A stretch of 64,000 nucleotides of DNA from positions 25,246,656 to 25,310,655 of the forward strand of contig CM055103.1 of NCBI GenBank assembly GCA_029204225.1, written 5' to 3'. The position numbers and the translations under genes are program-made. The DNA comes from Diphasiastrum complanatum (taxonomy: Eukaryota; Streptophyta; Lycopodiopsida; Lycopodiales; Lycopodiaceae). The notes below the pieces were generated by a model. It was given only the letters and a program-made list of their open reading frames with translations. It did no database searches and was not told where the DNA came from. Position 1 is the first letter of the stretch. Every line of letters starts with the position of its first letter. Shown here piece after piece: positions 23,801 through 38,800 of this stretch.

Positions 23801-26800
23801 TGGGAGTGCGTTATGAATGTCAACAACTTCCTGAATAACATGTGATTTAGTAATGGGGTAAAAAAAGTGTGTATACACCTGAACTACCAACTGATTGCAC
23901 CATAAGATGCTTTGATGTTCTGAAGAGAGCCAAACATTCAACATTTCTGGAGCTCCAATGGTAAGACCATTTGTAGGGGGCACAATTCCATCTAACGATG
24001 CCATCCTTGAGCGCACCTGCAAAAAGTTTCAACTCAAAGCAAATAATGAATAGCCATGATAAACATTCAAAGATAAGCTTAGAAAATGCAAATTTTGTCA
24101 TCTAATCTACATTTCTAATAAACTTGGTGATTGATTCTACCTAGTACCACCACCAAAGCTTCCACACACACATGCAAGTTTGTATAATAATGAAGCTCAA
24201 ATAAAGGTTCTACAATTTCTTTTGTTCCAGGATACAATCAATAAAGATAGAAACTTCATATCTTTAGTTATGAAGAAGAGCACAAGGACATGAAAGATAG
24301 GGGAAAGGGCCACTTCAATGTCAAATGATAGCAGCTTTTATAGCAAGCTCCAGGCAACCCTTGGACATCCGGCACTATAAAATCCCAAAAAGATAAACGT
24401 GTATAATGAGGGTAATCACAAAAATAAAAAAAAGTAGATAGATAGCAAAAAAGTTCATGGAAAACGACATGGTAGCACTCAAACTCGTTTGAACGCCAAT
24501 TCAAACCATTTGAAATCTCAAATATTTCAAATACGTTTAAGACGTCCAAATTTCAAACAAAATCATCTTGGGCCCCAAGACTACAAAAAGAGGTAACAGA
24601 GGCTTTTGGGGCATGTTTCTTCTTTTAGGTCGTCTTATCCAGTAATGGAAGAAACTCGACCCAAACAAAACCTAATGATGAGTTGTGCAAGAGAAGTCTA
24701 TTAAGCACTTATTTTCAGCTTGGATAGAAGCAATCTCTTTCAATCAAAGCAGATATTGATACTAACATTTGGTATCACGGAGGTCCTGGAAGGAAGTGCA
24801 GACCTGCATAAAGTGGAGATCAAACATTTGGCTTTTCCTATCATACCAGCTGTTTTTGAACAGAGTCCCAGACATGATGTCATGTGAACATTGTCTAGGT
24901 GTTTTGAAATAGATGAGAGAGAGAGAAAGAAAGAAAGAAAGATCTTTATTAATGTCCACGGAATACCCTAAGGTACATAGGACTGAAAAAAGGTACATGT
25001 CAAGTATGCCCGGTGGGAGCATGAAAGCTCTACCACCTAAAAGAAACAAGATTACAGTAAAATAGGAAATAGTGATAGGCACAAGGAGAGTCAATCATCA
25101 TATAGATGTCTCTCCGCCTGTGAAAAAATGATGTAAAGTATGTTGTGGCACTGTCTCTGAGCAAACTGCGTCTCTCTGTCGCCGAGTGGATGGTCGGTGG
25201 CGTCTATGCTGCCGTGAAGCTGTAGGCTGTGGTCTGTGGGCTGGCTGTCTCTCTGGTCGCCGACACTGTCTCTGCCGTGTATGTATGGTGGCATCTGAAA
25301 TCTCAGCCTCTCCATTAGAATCACCACCCTCCTGCCTCTGTCTCCGGCAGGATAGACACTCCTGTATGCTCAGCTGTATCAAGGGGGAGGTGTCAGCGTC
25401 TAGTCTCGCCATACGCAGCTCTGTCATCTCCCGGATCATCAACACAACACATCTGGGGTCCTCATATGATATCAAGGTAGAGAGTGTGAATGGATGATCC
25501 TGAAACAAGCAGTAGTATCTCCCTCGAATCTCATAGTAGGCTGGGCATTTTGAGAGAAAAAGAAACTCATCCTCTATATCATGTAGATCACACATACTAC
25601 AAATCCGAGCATCTGTCGGGATGCCACTGTATCTGCCAGTGGTGAGAGGAAACCCGGAACTGACCCATCACTATCCGTAGTCTGTGTGAGATAATGTCCA
25701 CTAGGTATCTGGGTACAATGGGATACCCAACAGGATCCCGGGATAGACAATGTGCCCGATAAAACTCCGTCTTCACCCCAGACGAATCTTGCCAAGTGCT
25801 CTGAAGATATGCCCTGTACAAGTATCCTCTAATATACTGATGAGTACCAACTGGTAGATCCGTATTGTGAATGCTCAATGTGGAGAGGAGACGACAGGCC
25901 TGGGATACCACGAAAAGGAGTGTCCCTCATAATGTAGGTGCTGGTGACAAATTCCAAGGCCTAGCTATGGAGTATCATAACAGCATAGCTCTAGAACCCA
26001 CACGGGTCCTTAACCTACTTGATTTACTTGCCTAATTAGCACAAGTAGGGTGTACTATGTACATAAATGTTTTACCCCCATGTCTTATGCACAACTTACA
26101 AGTTACAAGTATACAAGCCTTAAGGGGCAAAATAGGCATTTATTTCAACACCCCCCCTCAATGGCTATTTTGTTCATACCAACACCTAGCATGCTACGAA
26201 ACTTTTCAAATTTTTCTCTACTAAGTGCCTTAGTAAAGATATCTGCTGCTTGTTCGTTGGTATCACAGTACTCCAGCTGAATTTCTCCGCTTTGTATCTT
26301 CTCTCGTAAGAAGTGTTGATCCACCTCAATATGCTTCGTACGAGCATGGTACACAGGATTTTTGGCAAGCTGGATGCAACTCTGGCTGTCACACTGAAGA
26401 ATAGTAGGACCATCCTGTGGAATCTGCACCTCCCCAAGAAGTCTCCTGAGCCATATTGCCTCGCAGGTAGCTTTTGCCGCTGCCCTGTACTCAGCCTCTG
26501 TCGATGATAAGGTAACTGTGGGCTGTTTCTTGCTACACCAAGAAATGGCCCCTGAACCAAGGTTAAAAGTGTAACCTGTGGTCGACTTTCAATCATCCCT
26601 ATCATCTGCCCAATCCGAATCAGTAAAGCCTCCAAGCTGAAGCTTTCCGTCATCTGTGTACTCAATCCCATACCAGGTTGTCCCTTTGACATACCTCAAA
26701 ACCCTCTTGGCTGCTTTCCAATGTGCTTCAGTTGGAGAACTCATGAACTGGCTTGCTACACCAACCGCATAGCAAATGTCTGGTCTCGTAGTGGTGAGAT

Positions 26801-29800
26801 AAATTAGGCTACCCACAAGCTGCCTATAAAGAGTCTCGTCCACAAAAGGAGTGCCATCATCTCTGGATGAAATAAACACACAGTTTTCCTTTTTCCAAAC
26901 CTCCAAACCAAGACAATAGTGGATTAAGCCCAAATCCTTCATCTCGAACTCATTTGATAAATGAGGCTTCACCTTTTCAATAAGCTGCCCATTGTTACCC
27001 GTGATGACCAAGTCATCCACATAGAGAACTATCAAAACAATGTTCCCATCTTCCTCCTTCACGAACAGGTTGCAATCCGACTGACTCTTTATGAATTGCT
27101 CCTTGGCAAAATAGTCGTCAATATGACTATACCAGGCCCTGGGTGCCTGCTTCAAACCATATAAGGCCTTCTTAAGCCTGCATACCATACTTTCCTTGCC
27201 CTTAGCCTCAAAACCTTGTGGCTGTTCCATGTAGACTTCTTCAGCCAACTGTCCATTAAGAAAAGCACTCTTCACGTCCATTTGATGGACCTCCCAACCA
27301 AAAAATGCAGCCAATGCTAAAACCAACCTGATAGACGTCATCTTAGCTACCGGTGCAAACATCGCATCATAGTCCAAGCCCTCCTTCTGTGCATAGCCTT
27401 TAGCAACCAGCCTTGCCTTATGCTTTTCGATGCTCCCATCAGATTTGTATTTGGTCCTGTAGACCCACTTACAGCCAATAGGACGCTTCCCTTTTGGTAA
27501 CTTCACCAAATCCCATGTATCATTCTTGAGAATGGAGTCGTACTCCTCTTGCATAGCATGTTGCCATACCTTCTCATCTGCTGCCTCAACGAATGTATGT
27601 GGATCTTGTGAATCCAAAATAGTAGTCATAAGTGCATAGTTTGTCTCCTGGTGTTCAAGCTGCTGGGCTTGCTCTCTCCCTCATCCAATATCAAACCATC
27701 CTGCACAGTTTGCCAATACCACTTGGGAAACTTCTTCCTTGCAGTTGGTGATGAAGACGGTGAATAGGACTCAACAGATTTGCCCCTTTCCTTCCGCTTC
27801 CTAGCCTCCTCGGATTCATCCTCTTGATCACTCATATGATCATCCTAGGGCTCCCCAATATATGTATGTGGGTCATCAAGTATTGGCACAAATTCACTTG
27901 TACCATCCTCCATCTCAAGTTCCTCTATAGGAGGTGTTTGATCTTCTTCAAAGATCACATCTCGACTTATGATCCTTTCTTGCTAGTAAGATCGTAAAGT
28001 CTGTAAGCTTTGCTTTCTTCACTGTATCCCAAGAAAATACTCTTTACTGATTTTGCATCCAGCTTCTTCCTGTTATCCTTGGAAATATGGGCATAGGTTG
28101 TACAACCAAACACTCGCAAAGCGCATACCTTGGGCTTAATGCCACTAAATGCCTCTTCTGGAGTCTTGCCTTCCACAGCTTTTGTTGGACTTCTATTCAA
28201 CAGAAACACTGCTGTGTGCATTGCCTCACCCCAAAAAGAGTTGGGCAACCCTTTGCCTTGAGCATGCACCTTGCACACTCCACAATAGTTCGGTTCTTTC
28301 TCTCTGCTACGCCGTTTTGCTGAGGGGTATGAGGAGCTGTAAACTGCCTTTTGATCCCATTGGCCTTGCAGAATTCCACAAATTCTGTCTTAATGAACTC
28401 TCCACCACCGTCTGACTTGAGCATCTTTATCTTCTTTCCTGAATGTTCTTCTAACAAAGCTTTGAAATGCAGGAAGTACTTGAATGCTTCAGATTTTAAC
28501 TTCAAGAAATAAATCCAAATCTTGCGTGAGAAGTCATCAATAAAGGTCATAAAGTAATATGCCCCCCCTGCAGATTTTGTTTGGGTTGGCCCCCAAAAAT
28601 CTGAATGTATCAAGTCAAGTATGTCTGCTGCCCTGGTGGTGCTTTCCTTGGGAAACTTATGTTTTTGATGTTTTCCCATAGCGCAAGCCTCGCAAACTGA
28701 AGAGCTTGGCTTAACAACTGGAAGCCCCTCACCATATGATGCTGGTTCAACACCTGCATGCTTTGGTAGCCAAGATGTCCATACCTCTCATGCCGCAACC
28801 TATCCACATCCCCTCCTTTTGCTGTATAAGCATGCTGACTAGGGATAGAAGTGTATAACCTGTATAGATTATCTTCCTGCAATCCTTTGGCCACAACCTT
28901 CATATTATCACTCAAGTCCAATACAAGACAAGAAGTAGCATCAAATTCTACTTTCATATTTTGTTGAGTGATAGCTCCTACTGAAAGAAGATTTTTGGCA
29001 AGTCCTGGTACATATAAGACATTCTTAATGACTTTGACTTCTCCTGATGGAAGCTTTACAGGTACTGTGCCCTTTCCCTTGACCTTGTGTGTTGAGTTGT
29101 CACCTAGGCACACCTCTTGTCCATCACTAATCCCCACAAAGGTATCAAACCAATCCCTATGAGGGGTCATGTGCTTTGAAGCACCTGAGTCAATGTACCA
29201 ACCACCTGTTGTAGCCTGTGAAGCCAATGCAAGAGAGAATAACTCAGCTTGCCTTATGTCACTCTGCTCCTCTCTTGCAACACTCTCAACAACATTTCCT
29301 CCTTGCTTCTTTGTGCCTTTCTTTTGGTCTGCAAGCTTCTTCCTGCACTCAAAAGCCAAGTGTCCATATTTACCACAGTAATTGCAATTCCCCTTCCTTC
29401 GAGGTGTGGAAGAAGTATTCGAGGAGGGTTGTGCTTCTGACATCTGCAAGTTCTCCATTCCTTGCTCAAGTGTTTGTGGTGTTCATTTGTTCTTGCCTTT
29501 ACCTTTCTTCTTATCCTTAGCTGGATTTTGCTTCTTCTTAGAAGCAAAGGCATGCTCCTGGAAATCTTCCCTCTTGGAGAGATTAACTCTCCTCATCTCC
29601 TCCTGTAACAAGAGACCATAGACTTCTTCATAGGTAGAGATCTTCTCTCTCACTGATATCATCATCACAAAGTTCTGATAAGCATATGACAAGCTATTCA
29701 GAACTATTGGCACCAAGTCTTTGTCAACAATAGACTCTCCAAGTACAGAAAGCTGATATCTAATATCCTGAATCTTAGTAAGATGATCAGTAATTGTCTC

Positions 29801-32800
29801 CCCTGTCTCCATTCTGAGAGTATACAACTTGTTCTTCAAGTAGAGAAACCTAGTTGTACTTGCTGTCTCATACAATGCACAAAGAATGTGCCATGCATCC
29901 ACAGGCCCTTTGGCTGACCTGATTAGAGGAATCACATTATCCCTCACTGACATGTTGATGATTTTGTGTGCCTTTTCCCCTCTCTTGATATAGTCCTTAA
30001 GTTCAAGTTCAGATGTTGGAACAGGCTCCTCACCTGTCACAAGCTTCCAACATTCTTTGTCTTCAAGAATGTTCTTGATCTTGAATTTCCATATGCTAAA
30101 GTTAGTGCCATCAAGCCGGCTGGCTTCGCTGGATAGAAATAAAACACAAAAGGCAAACTGGGGTTTTCACCCAACTAGGGTATGCAGCCACTTGCTCAAT
30201 AACCCTCAGCTTTTGGATTTGAAACTATCCCCCTGTATGGCTGTCCTAGCCCTTGTCCAAGATCCACTCAGAACTTTCACTGAAGTCCCCACTATAGAAA
30301 GCGCCCTCCTACAGTCCTGGCTGTCCAAAAAGACTCAAAATATTTTGTCTCAAATTAGAAACTTTTTGGCTCCCTGTACTCCCCTTGCCAACAGTACTCC
30401 AACCATGCAGATAGCACAGAGATCAGATGCCCCTACAAAAAGTGCTCCCTCCTCAAAGGTAAGCTGCTCTCCAGGAATGGCAGGAATCTGATCAAAAACA
30501 GGTCCAAGCTTTCACCACACCACAGGCAACATAACCTGCTCTGATACCATGTCAAATTCCAAGGCCTAGCTATGGAGTATCATAACAGCATTGTAAGCAC
30601 ACTATGAAAGCTTCAGAAAACCAGCTATGGAGTAGAACACAAAAGCAAGAGAGAGAGGACTTCAAAGCTCACACAACATTCATGAATATTCAAAGTGTAG
30701 TACGGCGTGGAAACCCCTCCAAAGTTTGGGCTACATATAGCATGTTATGTACAGAGGTGGTGTCTTGCTAATTCTAGCTCTAGAACCCACATGGGTCCTT
30801 AACCTACTTGATTTACTTGCCTAATTAGCACAAGTGGGGTGTACTATGTACATAAATGTTTTACCCCCATGTCTTATGCACAACTTACAAGTTACAAGTA
30901 TACAAGCCTTAAGGGGCAAAATAGGCATTTATTTCAACACATGAATGAATATTCAAGTGTAGTAGGGCGTGGAAACCCCTCCAAAGTTTGGGCTACATAT
31001 AGCATGTTATGTATAGAGGTGGTGTCTGGCTAATTCTAGCTCTAGAACCCATATGGGTCCTTAACCTACTTGATTTACTTGCCTAATTAGCACAAGTGGG
31101 GTGTACTATGTACATAAATGTTTTACCCCCATGTCTTATGCACAACTTACAAGTTACAAGTATACAAGCCTTAAGGGGCAAAATAGGCATTTATTTCAAC
31201 ACCCCCCCTCAATGGCTATTTTGTTCATACCAACACCTAGCATGCTACGAAACTTTTCAAATTTTTCTCTACTAAGTGCCTTAGTAAAGATATCTGCTGC
31301 TTGTTCGTTGGTATCACAGTACTCCAGCTGAATTTCTCCGCTTTGTATCTTCTCTCGTAAGAAGTGTTGATCCACCTCAATATGCTTCGTACGAGCATGG
31401 TACACAGGATTTTTGGCAAGCTGGATGCAACTCTGGCTGTCACACTGAAGAATAGTAGGACCATCCTGTGGAATCTGCACCTCCCCAAGAAGTCTCCTAA
31501 GCCATATTGCCTCGCAGGTAGCTTTTGCCGCTGCCCTGTACTCAGCCTCTGTCGATGATAAGGTAACTGTGGGCTGTTTCTTGCTACACCAAGAAATGGC
31601 CCCTGAACCAAGGTTGAAAGTGTAACCTGTGGTCGACTTTCGATCATCCCTATCACCTGCCCAATCCGAATAGGTAAAGCCTCCAAGCTGAAGCTTTCTG
31701 TCATCTGTGTACTCAATCCCATAGCAGGTTGTCCCTTTGAAATACCTCAAAACCCTCTTGGCTGCTTTCCAATGTGCTTCAGTTGGAGAACTCATGAATT
31801 GGCTTGCTACACCAACCGCATAGGAAATGTCTGGTCTCGTAGTGGTGAGATAAATCAGGCTACCCACAAGCTGCCTATAAAGAGTCTCGTCCACAAAAGG
31901 AGTGCCATCATCTCTGGATGGCTTACTGCTGGTATCAATGGGCGTGGAAACAGGTTTGCAATCCTGCATGTTGAACCTGTTCAAAACTTCACATGCATAG
32001 TTGGCTTGGGAAATAAACACACAGTTTTCCTTTTTCCAAACCTCCAAGCCAAGACAATAGTGGATTAAGCCCAAATCCTTCATCTCGAACTCATTTGATA
32101 AATGAGGCTTCACCTTTTCAATAAGCTGCCCATTGTTACCCGTGATGACCAAGTCATCCACATAGAGAACTATCAAAACAATGTTCCCATCTTCCTCCTT
32201 CACGAACAGGTTGCAATCCGACTGACTCTTTATGAATTGCTGCTTGGCAAAATAGTCGTCAATACGACTATACCAGGCCCTGGGTGCCTGCTTCAAACCA
32301 TATAAGGCCTTCTTAAGCCTGCATACCATACTTTCCTTGCCCTTAGCCTCAAAACCTTGTGGCTGTTCCATGTAGACTTCTTCAGCCAACTGTCCATTAA
32401 GAAAAGCACTCTTCACGTCCATTTGATGGACCTCCCAACCAAAAATTGCAGCCAATGCTAAAACCAACTTGATAGACGTCATCTTAGCTACCGGTGCAAA
32501 CGTCTCATCATAGTCCAAGCCCTCCTTCTGTGCATAGCCTTTAGCAACCAGCCTTGCCTTATGCTTTTCGATGCTCCCATCAGATTTGTATTTGGTCCTG
32601 TAGACCCACTTACAGCCAATAGGACACTTCCCTTTTGGTAACTTCACCAAATCCCATGTATCATTCTTGAGAATGGAGTCGTACTCCTCTTGCATAGCAT
32701 GTTGCCATACCTTCTCATCTGCTGCCTCAACGAATGTATGCGGATCTTGTGAATCCAAAATAGTAGTCATAAGTGCATAGTTTGTCTCCTGGTGTTCATG

Positions 32801-35800
32801 CGGGCTTGCCTTTGAGACCTCCTAGCCCCTGGATTGCTGCTCTCTCCCTCATCCAATATCAAACCATCCTGCATAGTTTGCCAATACCACTTGGGAAAAT
32901 TCTTCCTTGCAGTTGGTGATGAAGACGATGAATAGGACTCAACAGATTTGCCCCTTTCCTTCCGCTTCCTAGCCTCCTCGGATTCTTCCTCTTGTCACTC
33001 ATATGATCATCCTGAGGCTCCCCAATATATGGATGTGGGTCATCAAGTATTGGCACAAATTCACTTGTACCATCCTCCATCTCAAGTTCCTCTATAGGAG
33101 GCGTTTGATCTTCTTCAAAGATCACATCTCGACTTATGATCCCTTTCTTGCTAGTAAGATCGTAAAGTCTGTAAGCTTTGCTTTCTTCACTGTATCCCAA
33201 GCAAATACTCTTTGCTGATTTTGCATCCAGCTTCTTCCTGTTATCCTTGGGAATATGGGCATAGGTTGTACAACCAAACACTCGCAAAGCGCCTACCTTG
33301 GGCTTAATGCCGCTAAATGCCTCTTCTGGAGTCTTGCCTTCCACAGCTTTTGTTGGACTTCTATTCAACAGAAACACTGCTGTGTGCATTGCCTCGCCCC
33401 AAAAAGAGTTGGGCAACCCCTTTGCCTTGAGCATGCACCTTGCACACTCCACAATAATTCGGTTCTTTCTCTCTGCTACGCCGTTTTGTTGAGGGGTATG
33501 AGGAGCTGTAAGCTGCCTTTTGATCCCATTGGCCTTGCAGAATTCCACAAATTCTGTCTTAATGAACTCTCCACCACCGTCTGAGGAAGTACTTGAATGC
33601 ATCAGATTTTAACTTCAAGAAATAAATCCAAATCTTGCGTCATCAATAAAGGTCATAAAGTAATAAGCCCCCCCTGCAGATTTTGTTTGGGTTGGCCCCC
33701 ACAAATTTGAATGTATCAAGTCAAGTATGCCTGCTGCCCTGGTGGTGCTTTCCTTGGGAAACTTATGTCTTTGTTGTTTTCCCATAGCGCAAGCCTCGCA
33801 AACTGAAGAGCTTGGCTTAACAACTGGAAGCCCCTCCACCATATGATGCTAGTTCAACATCTGCATGCTTTGGTAGCCAAGATGTCCATACCTCTCATGC
33901 CACAACCTATCCGCATCACTTCCTTTTGTTGTATAAGCATGCTGACTAGGGATAGAAGTATATAACCTATATAGATTATCTTCCTGCAATCCTTTGGCCA
34001 CAACCTTCATATTATCACTCAAGTCCAACACAAGACAAGAAGTAGCATCGAATTCTACTTTCATATTTTGTTGAGTGATAGCTCCTACTGAAAGAAGATT
34101 TTTAGCAAGTCCTGGTACATATAAGACATTCTTAATGACTTTGACTTCTCCTGATGGAAGCTTTACAAGTACTGTGCCCTTTCCCTTGACCTTGGGTGTT
34201 GAGTTGTCACCTAGGCACACCTCTTGTCCATCACTAATCCCCACAAAGGTATCAAACCAATCCCTATGAGGGGTCATGTGCTTTGAAGCACCTGAGTCAA
34301 TGTACCAACCACCTGTTGTAGCTTGTGAAGCCAATGCAACAGAGAGTAACTCAGCTTGCCTTATGTCACTCTGCTCCTCTCTTGCAACACTCTCAACAAC
34401 ATTTCCTCCTTGCTTCTTTGTGCCCTTCTTTTGGTCTGCAAGCTTCTTCCTGCACTCAAAAGCAAAGTGTCCATATTTACCACAGTAATTGCAATTCCCC
34501 TTCCTTCGAGGTGTGGAAGAAGTATTCGAGGAGGCTTGTGCTTCTGACATCTGCAAGTTCTCCATTCCTTGCTCAAGTGTTTGTGGTGCTCCTTTGTTCT
34601 TGCCTTTACCTTTCTTCTTATCCTTAGCTGGATTTTGCTTCTTCTTAGAAGCAAAGGCATGCTCCTGAAAATCTTCCCTCTTGGAGAGATTAACTCTCCT
34701 CATCTCCTCCTGTAACAAGAGACCATAGACTTCTTCATAGGTAAGGATCTTCTCTCTCACTGATATCATCATCACAAAGTTCTGATAAGCATATGACAAG
34801 CTATTCAGAACTATTGGCACCAAGTCTTTGTCAGCAATAGACTCTCCAAGTACAGAAAGCTGGTATCTAATATCCTGTATCTTAGTAAGATGATCAGTAA
34901 CTGTCTCCCCTGTCTCCATTCTTCAGATGTTGGAACAGGCTCCTCACCTGTCACAAGCTTCCAACATTCTTGGTCTTCAAGAATGTTCTTGATCTTAAAT
35001 TTCCATATGCTAAAGTTAGTGCCATCAAGCCGGTTGGCTTCACTCAGCATGCTCTCTGCAAGACTAGACATAGCTGGATAGAAATAAAACACAAAAGGCA
35101 AACTGGGGTTTTCACCCAACTAGGGTATGCAGCCACTTGCTCAATAACCCTCAGCTTCTGGATTTGAAACTATCCCCCTGTATGGCAGTCCTAGCCCTTG
35201 TCCAAGATCCACTCGGAACTTTCACTGAAGTCCCCACTGTAGAAAGCGCCCTCCTACAGTCCTGGCTGTCCAAAAAGACTCAAAAAAATTTGTCCCAAAT
35301 TAGAAACTTTTTAGCTCCAAGTACTCCCCTTGCCAACAGTACTCCAACCATGCAGATAGCACAGAGATCAGATGCCCCTACAAAAAGTGCTCCCTCCTCA
35401 AAGGTAAGCTGCTCTCCAGGAATGGCAGAAATCTGATCAAAAACAGGTCCAAGCTTTCACCACACCACAGACAACATAACCTGCTCTGATACCATGACAA
35501 ATTCCAAGGCCTAGCTATGGAGTATCATAACAGCATAGTAAGCACACTATGAAAGCTTCAGAAAACCAACTATGGAGTAGAACACAAAAGCAAGAGAGAG
35601 AGGACTTCAAAGCTCACACAACATGAATGAATATACAAAGTGTAGTAGGGCGTGGAAACCCCTCCAAAGTTTGGGCTACATATAGCATGTTATGTATAGA
35701 GGTGGTGTCTTGCTAATTCTAGCTCTAGAACCCACATGGGTCCTTAACCTACTTGATTTACTTGCCTAATTAGCACAAGTGGGGTGTACTATGTACATAA

Positions 35801-38800
35801 ATGTTTTACCCCCATGTCTTATGCACAGCTTACAAGTTACAAGTATACAAGCCTTAAGGGGCAAAATAGGCATTTATTTCAACAGCTGGGAGGACGACAA
35901 AGCTGTTGCAGCATAGTGTGTGCCTCTACCCTGGAGATCCTCCAGGCGCTGTATGAATTTGACAATATGGAACAATGCCTCTATCTGAATAGGGGGGACG
36001 GCAAACTCCGCCAATATAATATGATATGGTATAGAGGGCTTAGCCCGTATCATCCGGGATAGCATATGAATCTGAAGTCGTGAGATGCGCGCCCACTCAG
36101 TAGCCGTCAAGCCAGTACTCCATGTCTTTGATGCGTATAGAGCTGAGGGAACTACCATAGTGTCAAAGAGTCGGCACTTACTAGTCGCATCTCTAATGTG
36201 TGAGCTGAAACATAGTCTCTCCAAATCTACCAACGATGCATAGCCCTTCCGTAACCGGGACAATGCCGCATGTCGTATGCTGAAAGTCGGACCAGAAAAT
36301 ACCACGCCTAGATATGTGTAGGAGTCAACTACCTCAAGTGGATGCTCCTCCCATAGAAGGACCTGTCGCATCATGAAGGATCTAAAAGTGTTAAATACCA
36401 TAACTTTGGTTTTGGCCACATTCACTAATAATCCCCACTGAGTACAAAAAGAGTGAAGCGCATCAAGATGCCGCTACAGACCTTCCCTCGTCCTCGAAAG
36501 CAAAACCACATCATCAGCATATAATAGGATAGAGATAACGAGGTCACCCAATGTTGTGCATCCCTCACCTCCCTCTGTCTGTATAACCTGCTCAAGCTCA
36601 TCTATATATAAACCAAAGAGTGTAGGTGAGAGAGGACATCCCTGCTTAACCCCAATGGTACTCTATCTCTGGTGATACAACTCCTGATACTCGGATCCGG
36701 CCAATAACTCGTCTGTACAATGCCACAACTACCTGTACGATATCCTCCTAGAAGCCACAGTCCCAAAGTCTCTATCAGTAAATGTCGAGGTACAAAGTCA
36801 AAGGCTTTGCGGAAATCCACAAAGCAGCAGTATACACGCTCTCTCCTGGCCTTAGCCTCCTCAATGATGGATCTCAAGGTGAAAATATGATCTGATGTAG
36901 TATATCCTGGTCTGAAACCTGCCTGACCTATGGCATGCAGTGCTCTAGCATCCATCTCTGTACTGATCTCTGACTGAAGAATAGAGCCATAAACCTTGGC
37001 AAAGAGGTAGCTGATCATGATGGTATGATAGTTGTCGGCTTTCATGGGATCACCGCCTTTATGGATAGGATGGATAAGGTTTGTGGACCAAGGGGAGGGG
37101 AAACTAGATGTGATAGCGCGGTTAAAGAGGAAAGAGAGGAAGGGTGAGAGAATGTCAGCAGCCTGCTTCAAAAGTTCAGCTTCTAGATCATCAATATCTT
37201 TGGCCTTATGTAGGTTTAATCGGTCGATGGCCTCTTCTACTATGGCTAGGGAGAATATATCAGAAGTACGCGCGTAGGGATGTGTGGGAAGTGGAGGAGT
37301 GTCAGGTACAGTAGTGTACAACGATGTGGCATAGGTTACCCATGTGCTAAGATCTGTGATCTGGGGTGGAGGTGCTCGTGAAAGGAATTTTTGCCAAAAT
37401 GATCGCGACGAGGAGCTAAAGAGAAGGTCCATCATCTTCTTCCCCTGGCTGATTTCGTAAGTAATTTTCTTTTTTCGGGTGGTTCTACGATATACACGAG
37501 ATAAGTCCTTTACCAGATGGGGAAGGTGGCAGCGTGCATAAATCAAGTCCAGATGAAGTTGGTTACATTCGTGGTCATACCAAGGGTTATGTGGTCAACT
37601 ATGCCGTAAGTGCAAGGGATGCAAAGGTATGCAAGGTCCGGACAAGAAAAAGAGACTGTTCCATCAAAGTATCAGCGTAGGGGAAATGAGTCAGGAGGTC
37701 AAATAAGGCTTCCCTGTACATAGGAGTGTTTTGAGGATTATAGCGGTATACGGTCTTGTCACCAGGAGTTAGTGTACTAGTACATGGGGTGTGAAGAAGG
37801 CCAATAGAGAGAGAGAGGTATGAGTGGTCAGACAGGGTGGTACGGTGAACCAGGAAAGATGAAATGTAGGGGAGGAGAGACGGCAATCCCATGAAATAGT
37901 CAACAACAATACTCCCTCCGCTGTGTGGAAAACAAGTAAGTCACCTGAATCCTCTACTCTATGGAACTCTGTCTGCCTGGATCCAGTCCTGGCATTAAAG
38001 TCGCCAGCGTCCCATCAAAGTCCGGTCCACCCGAATCCAAATATAGCGAGCTTGCTCATCTGTATGCACCAACTCGACCCAAGGCCGAATGAAGTCGCGG
38101 ACTAAGCAGGCCACCCCACCAGAACCCCGATCTGTCAATGCTCTCGTCGACCTCCGATGTGCAGAGTACCAGCAAAAACCCGCAACAACCGGTAGACCTC
38201 TTTCCGGACTCTCATGTGTCTCGGTGAATAGGAAGAGATCACCTTCCGCACAAAATCTCTAAAATCGCCGGCAGTAGCTGAAGAGTGAATGCCATTGCAG
38301 TTCCATAACCTCAACCGCAATGCTCGAGAAGGACCTCCGGGCCTTAATCCCTATTTGTCAGGATTCGGAGGATCAATGTATCGAGCCTTGCCATCCCGAT
38401 AAATTACCCTCTTCCCCAAAGCTTTTGCCTCACTGAATGCTTTTTTTCGATCCGCAACCTGCATGGGAGTGAGATCATCATCCATAAATATAAGTGTACC
38501 TCTAAGCTTGGCCCGCAGTTTGAGGGTTGCCCGTCTCTCTTCCAAATTCGTGAAGCGAACTATGAGTGTAGAAGGTCTCTCTTGGTTCTCCAAGCTCTAT
38601 CCAACCCTTCGGAGTGGTGCGAGAGTGGGCTAGAAAGAAAGCCGGCTGCTTCGGTCATTGGATCGTTGGTGTCTTCAACTCCGCGGACCCTAATGTTCAG
38701 GGATTTGTATTCTCTTATTCGCTCTTCGGATATGGTGGCTGAAATGACTCGGTTGAAGGATGGTGTACCCTCCCTAACATCCTCCTTGAACAGAGAAGCC

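Larger units (their letters stand above)
25991..30939 (-). mobile_element. Copia-2, nested in the 3' LTR of Copia-3
   Basis: 5' LTR 30550-30939 with primer site at 30538-30549. Its 3' LTR survives only as the inner part (about 25991-26150). A deletion of roughly 0.3 kb fused this to the outer end of Copia-3's LTR, giving a 206-bp chimeric LTR at 25945-26150. The left TSD was lost in that deletion. Confidence 0.82.
25945..35884 (-). mobile_element. Copia-3, inserted in the LINE, itself split by Copia-2
   Basis: TSD GCTGG at 25940-25944 and 35885-35889. The 5' LTR is 35495-35884. The 3' LTR is in two parts: about 25945-25990 (outer end) and 30940-31201 (inner part); Copia-2 lies between. The outer piece at 25945 begins TGACAAATTCC, with the same third-base change as the Copia-3 5' LTR, not TGTCAAATTCC as in the Copia-2 5' LTR. 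That and the TSD fix the nesting order. Same family as Copia-1, about 95% or more identical by eye. Confidence 0.88.

Noticed and set aside
25945-26150. Simple reading of this LTR as the 3' LTR of Copia-2 with an internal deletion
   Set aside because: The GCTGG duplication and the TGACAAA variant tie its outer end to Copia-3, so a chimera explains more.
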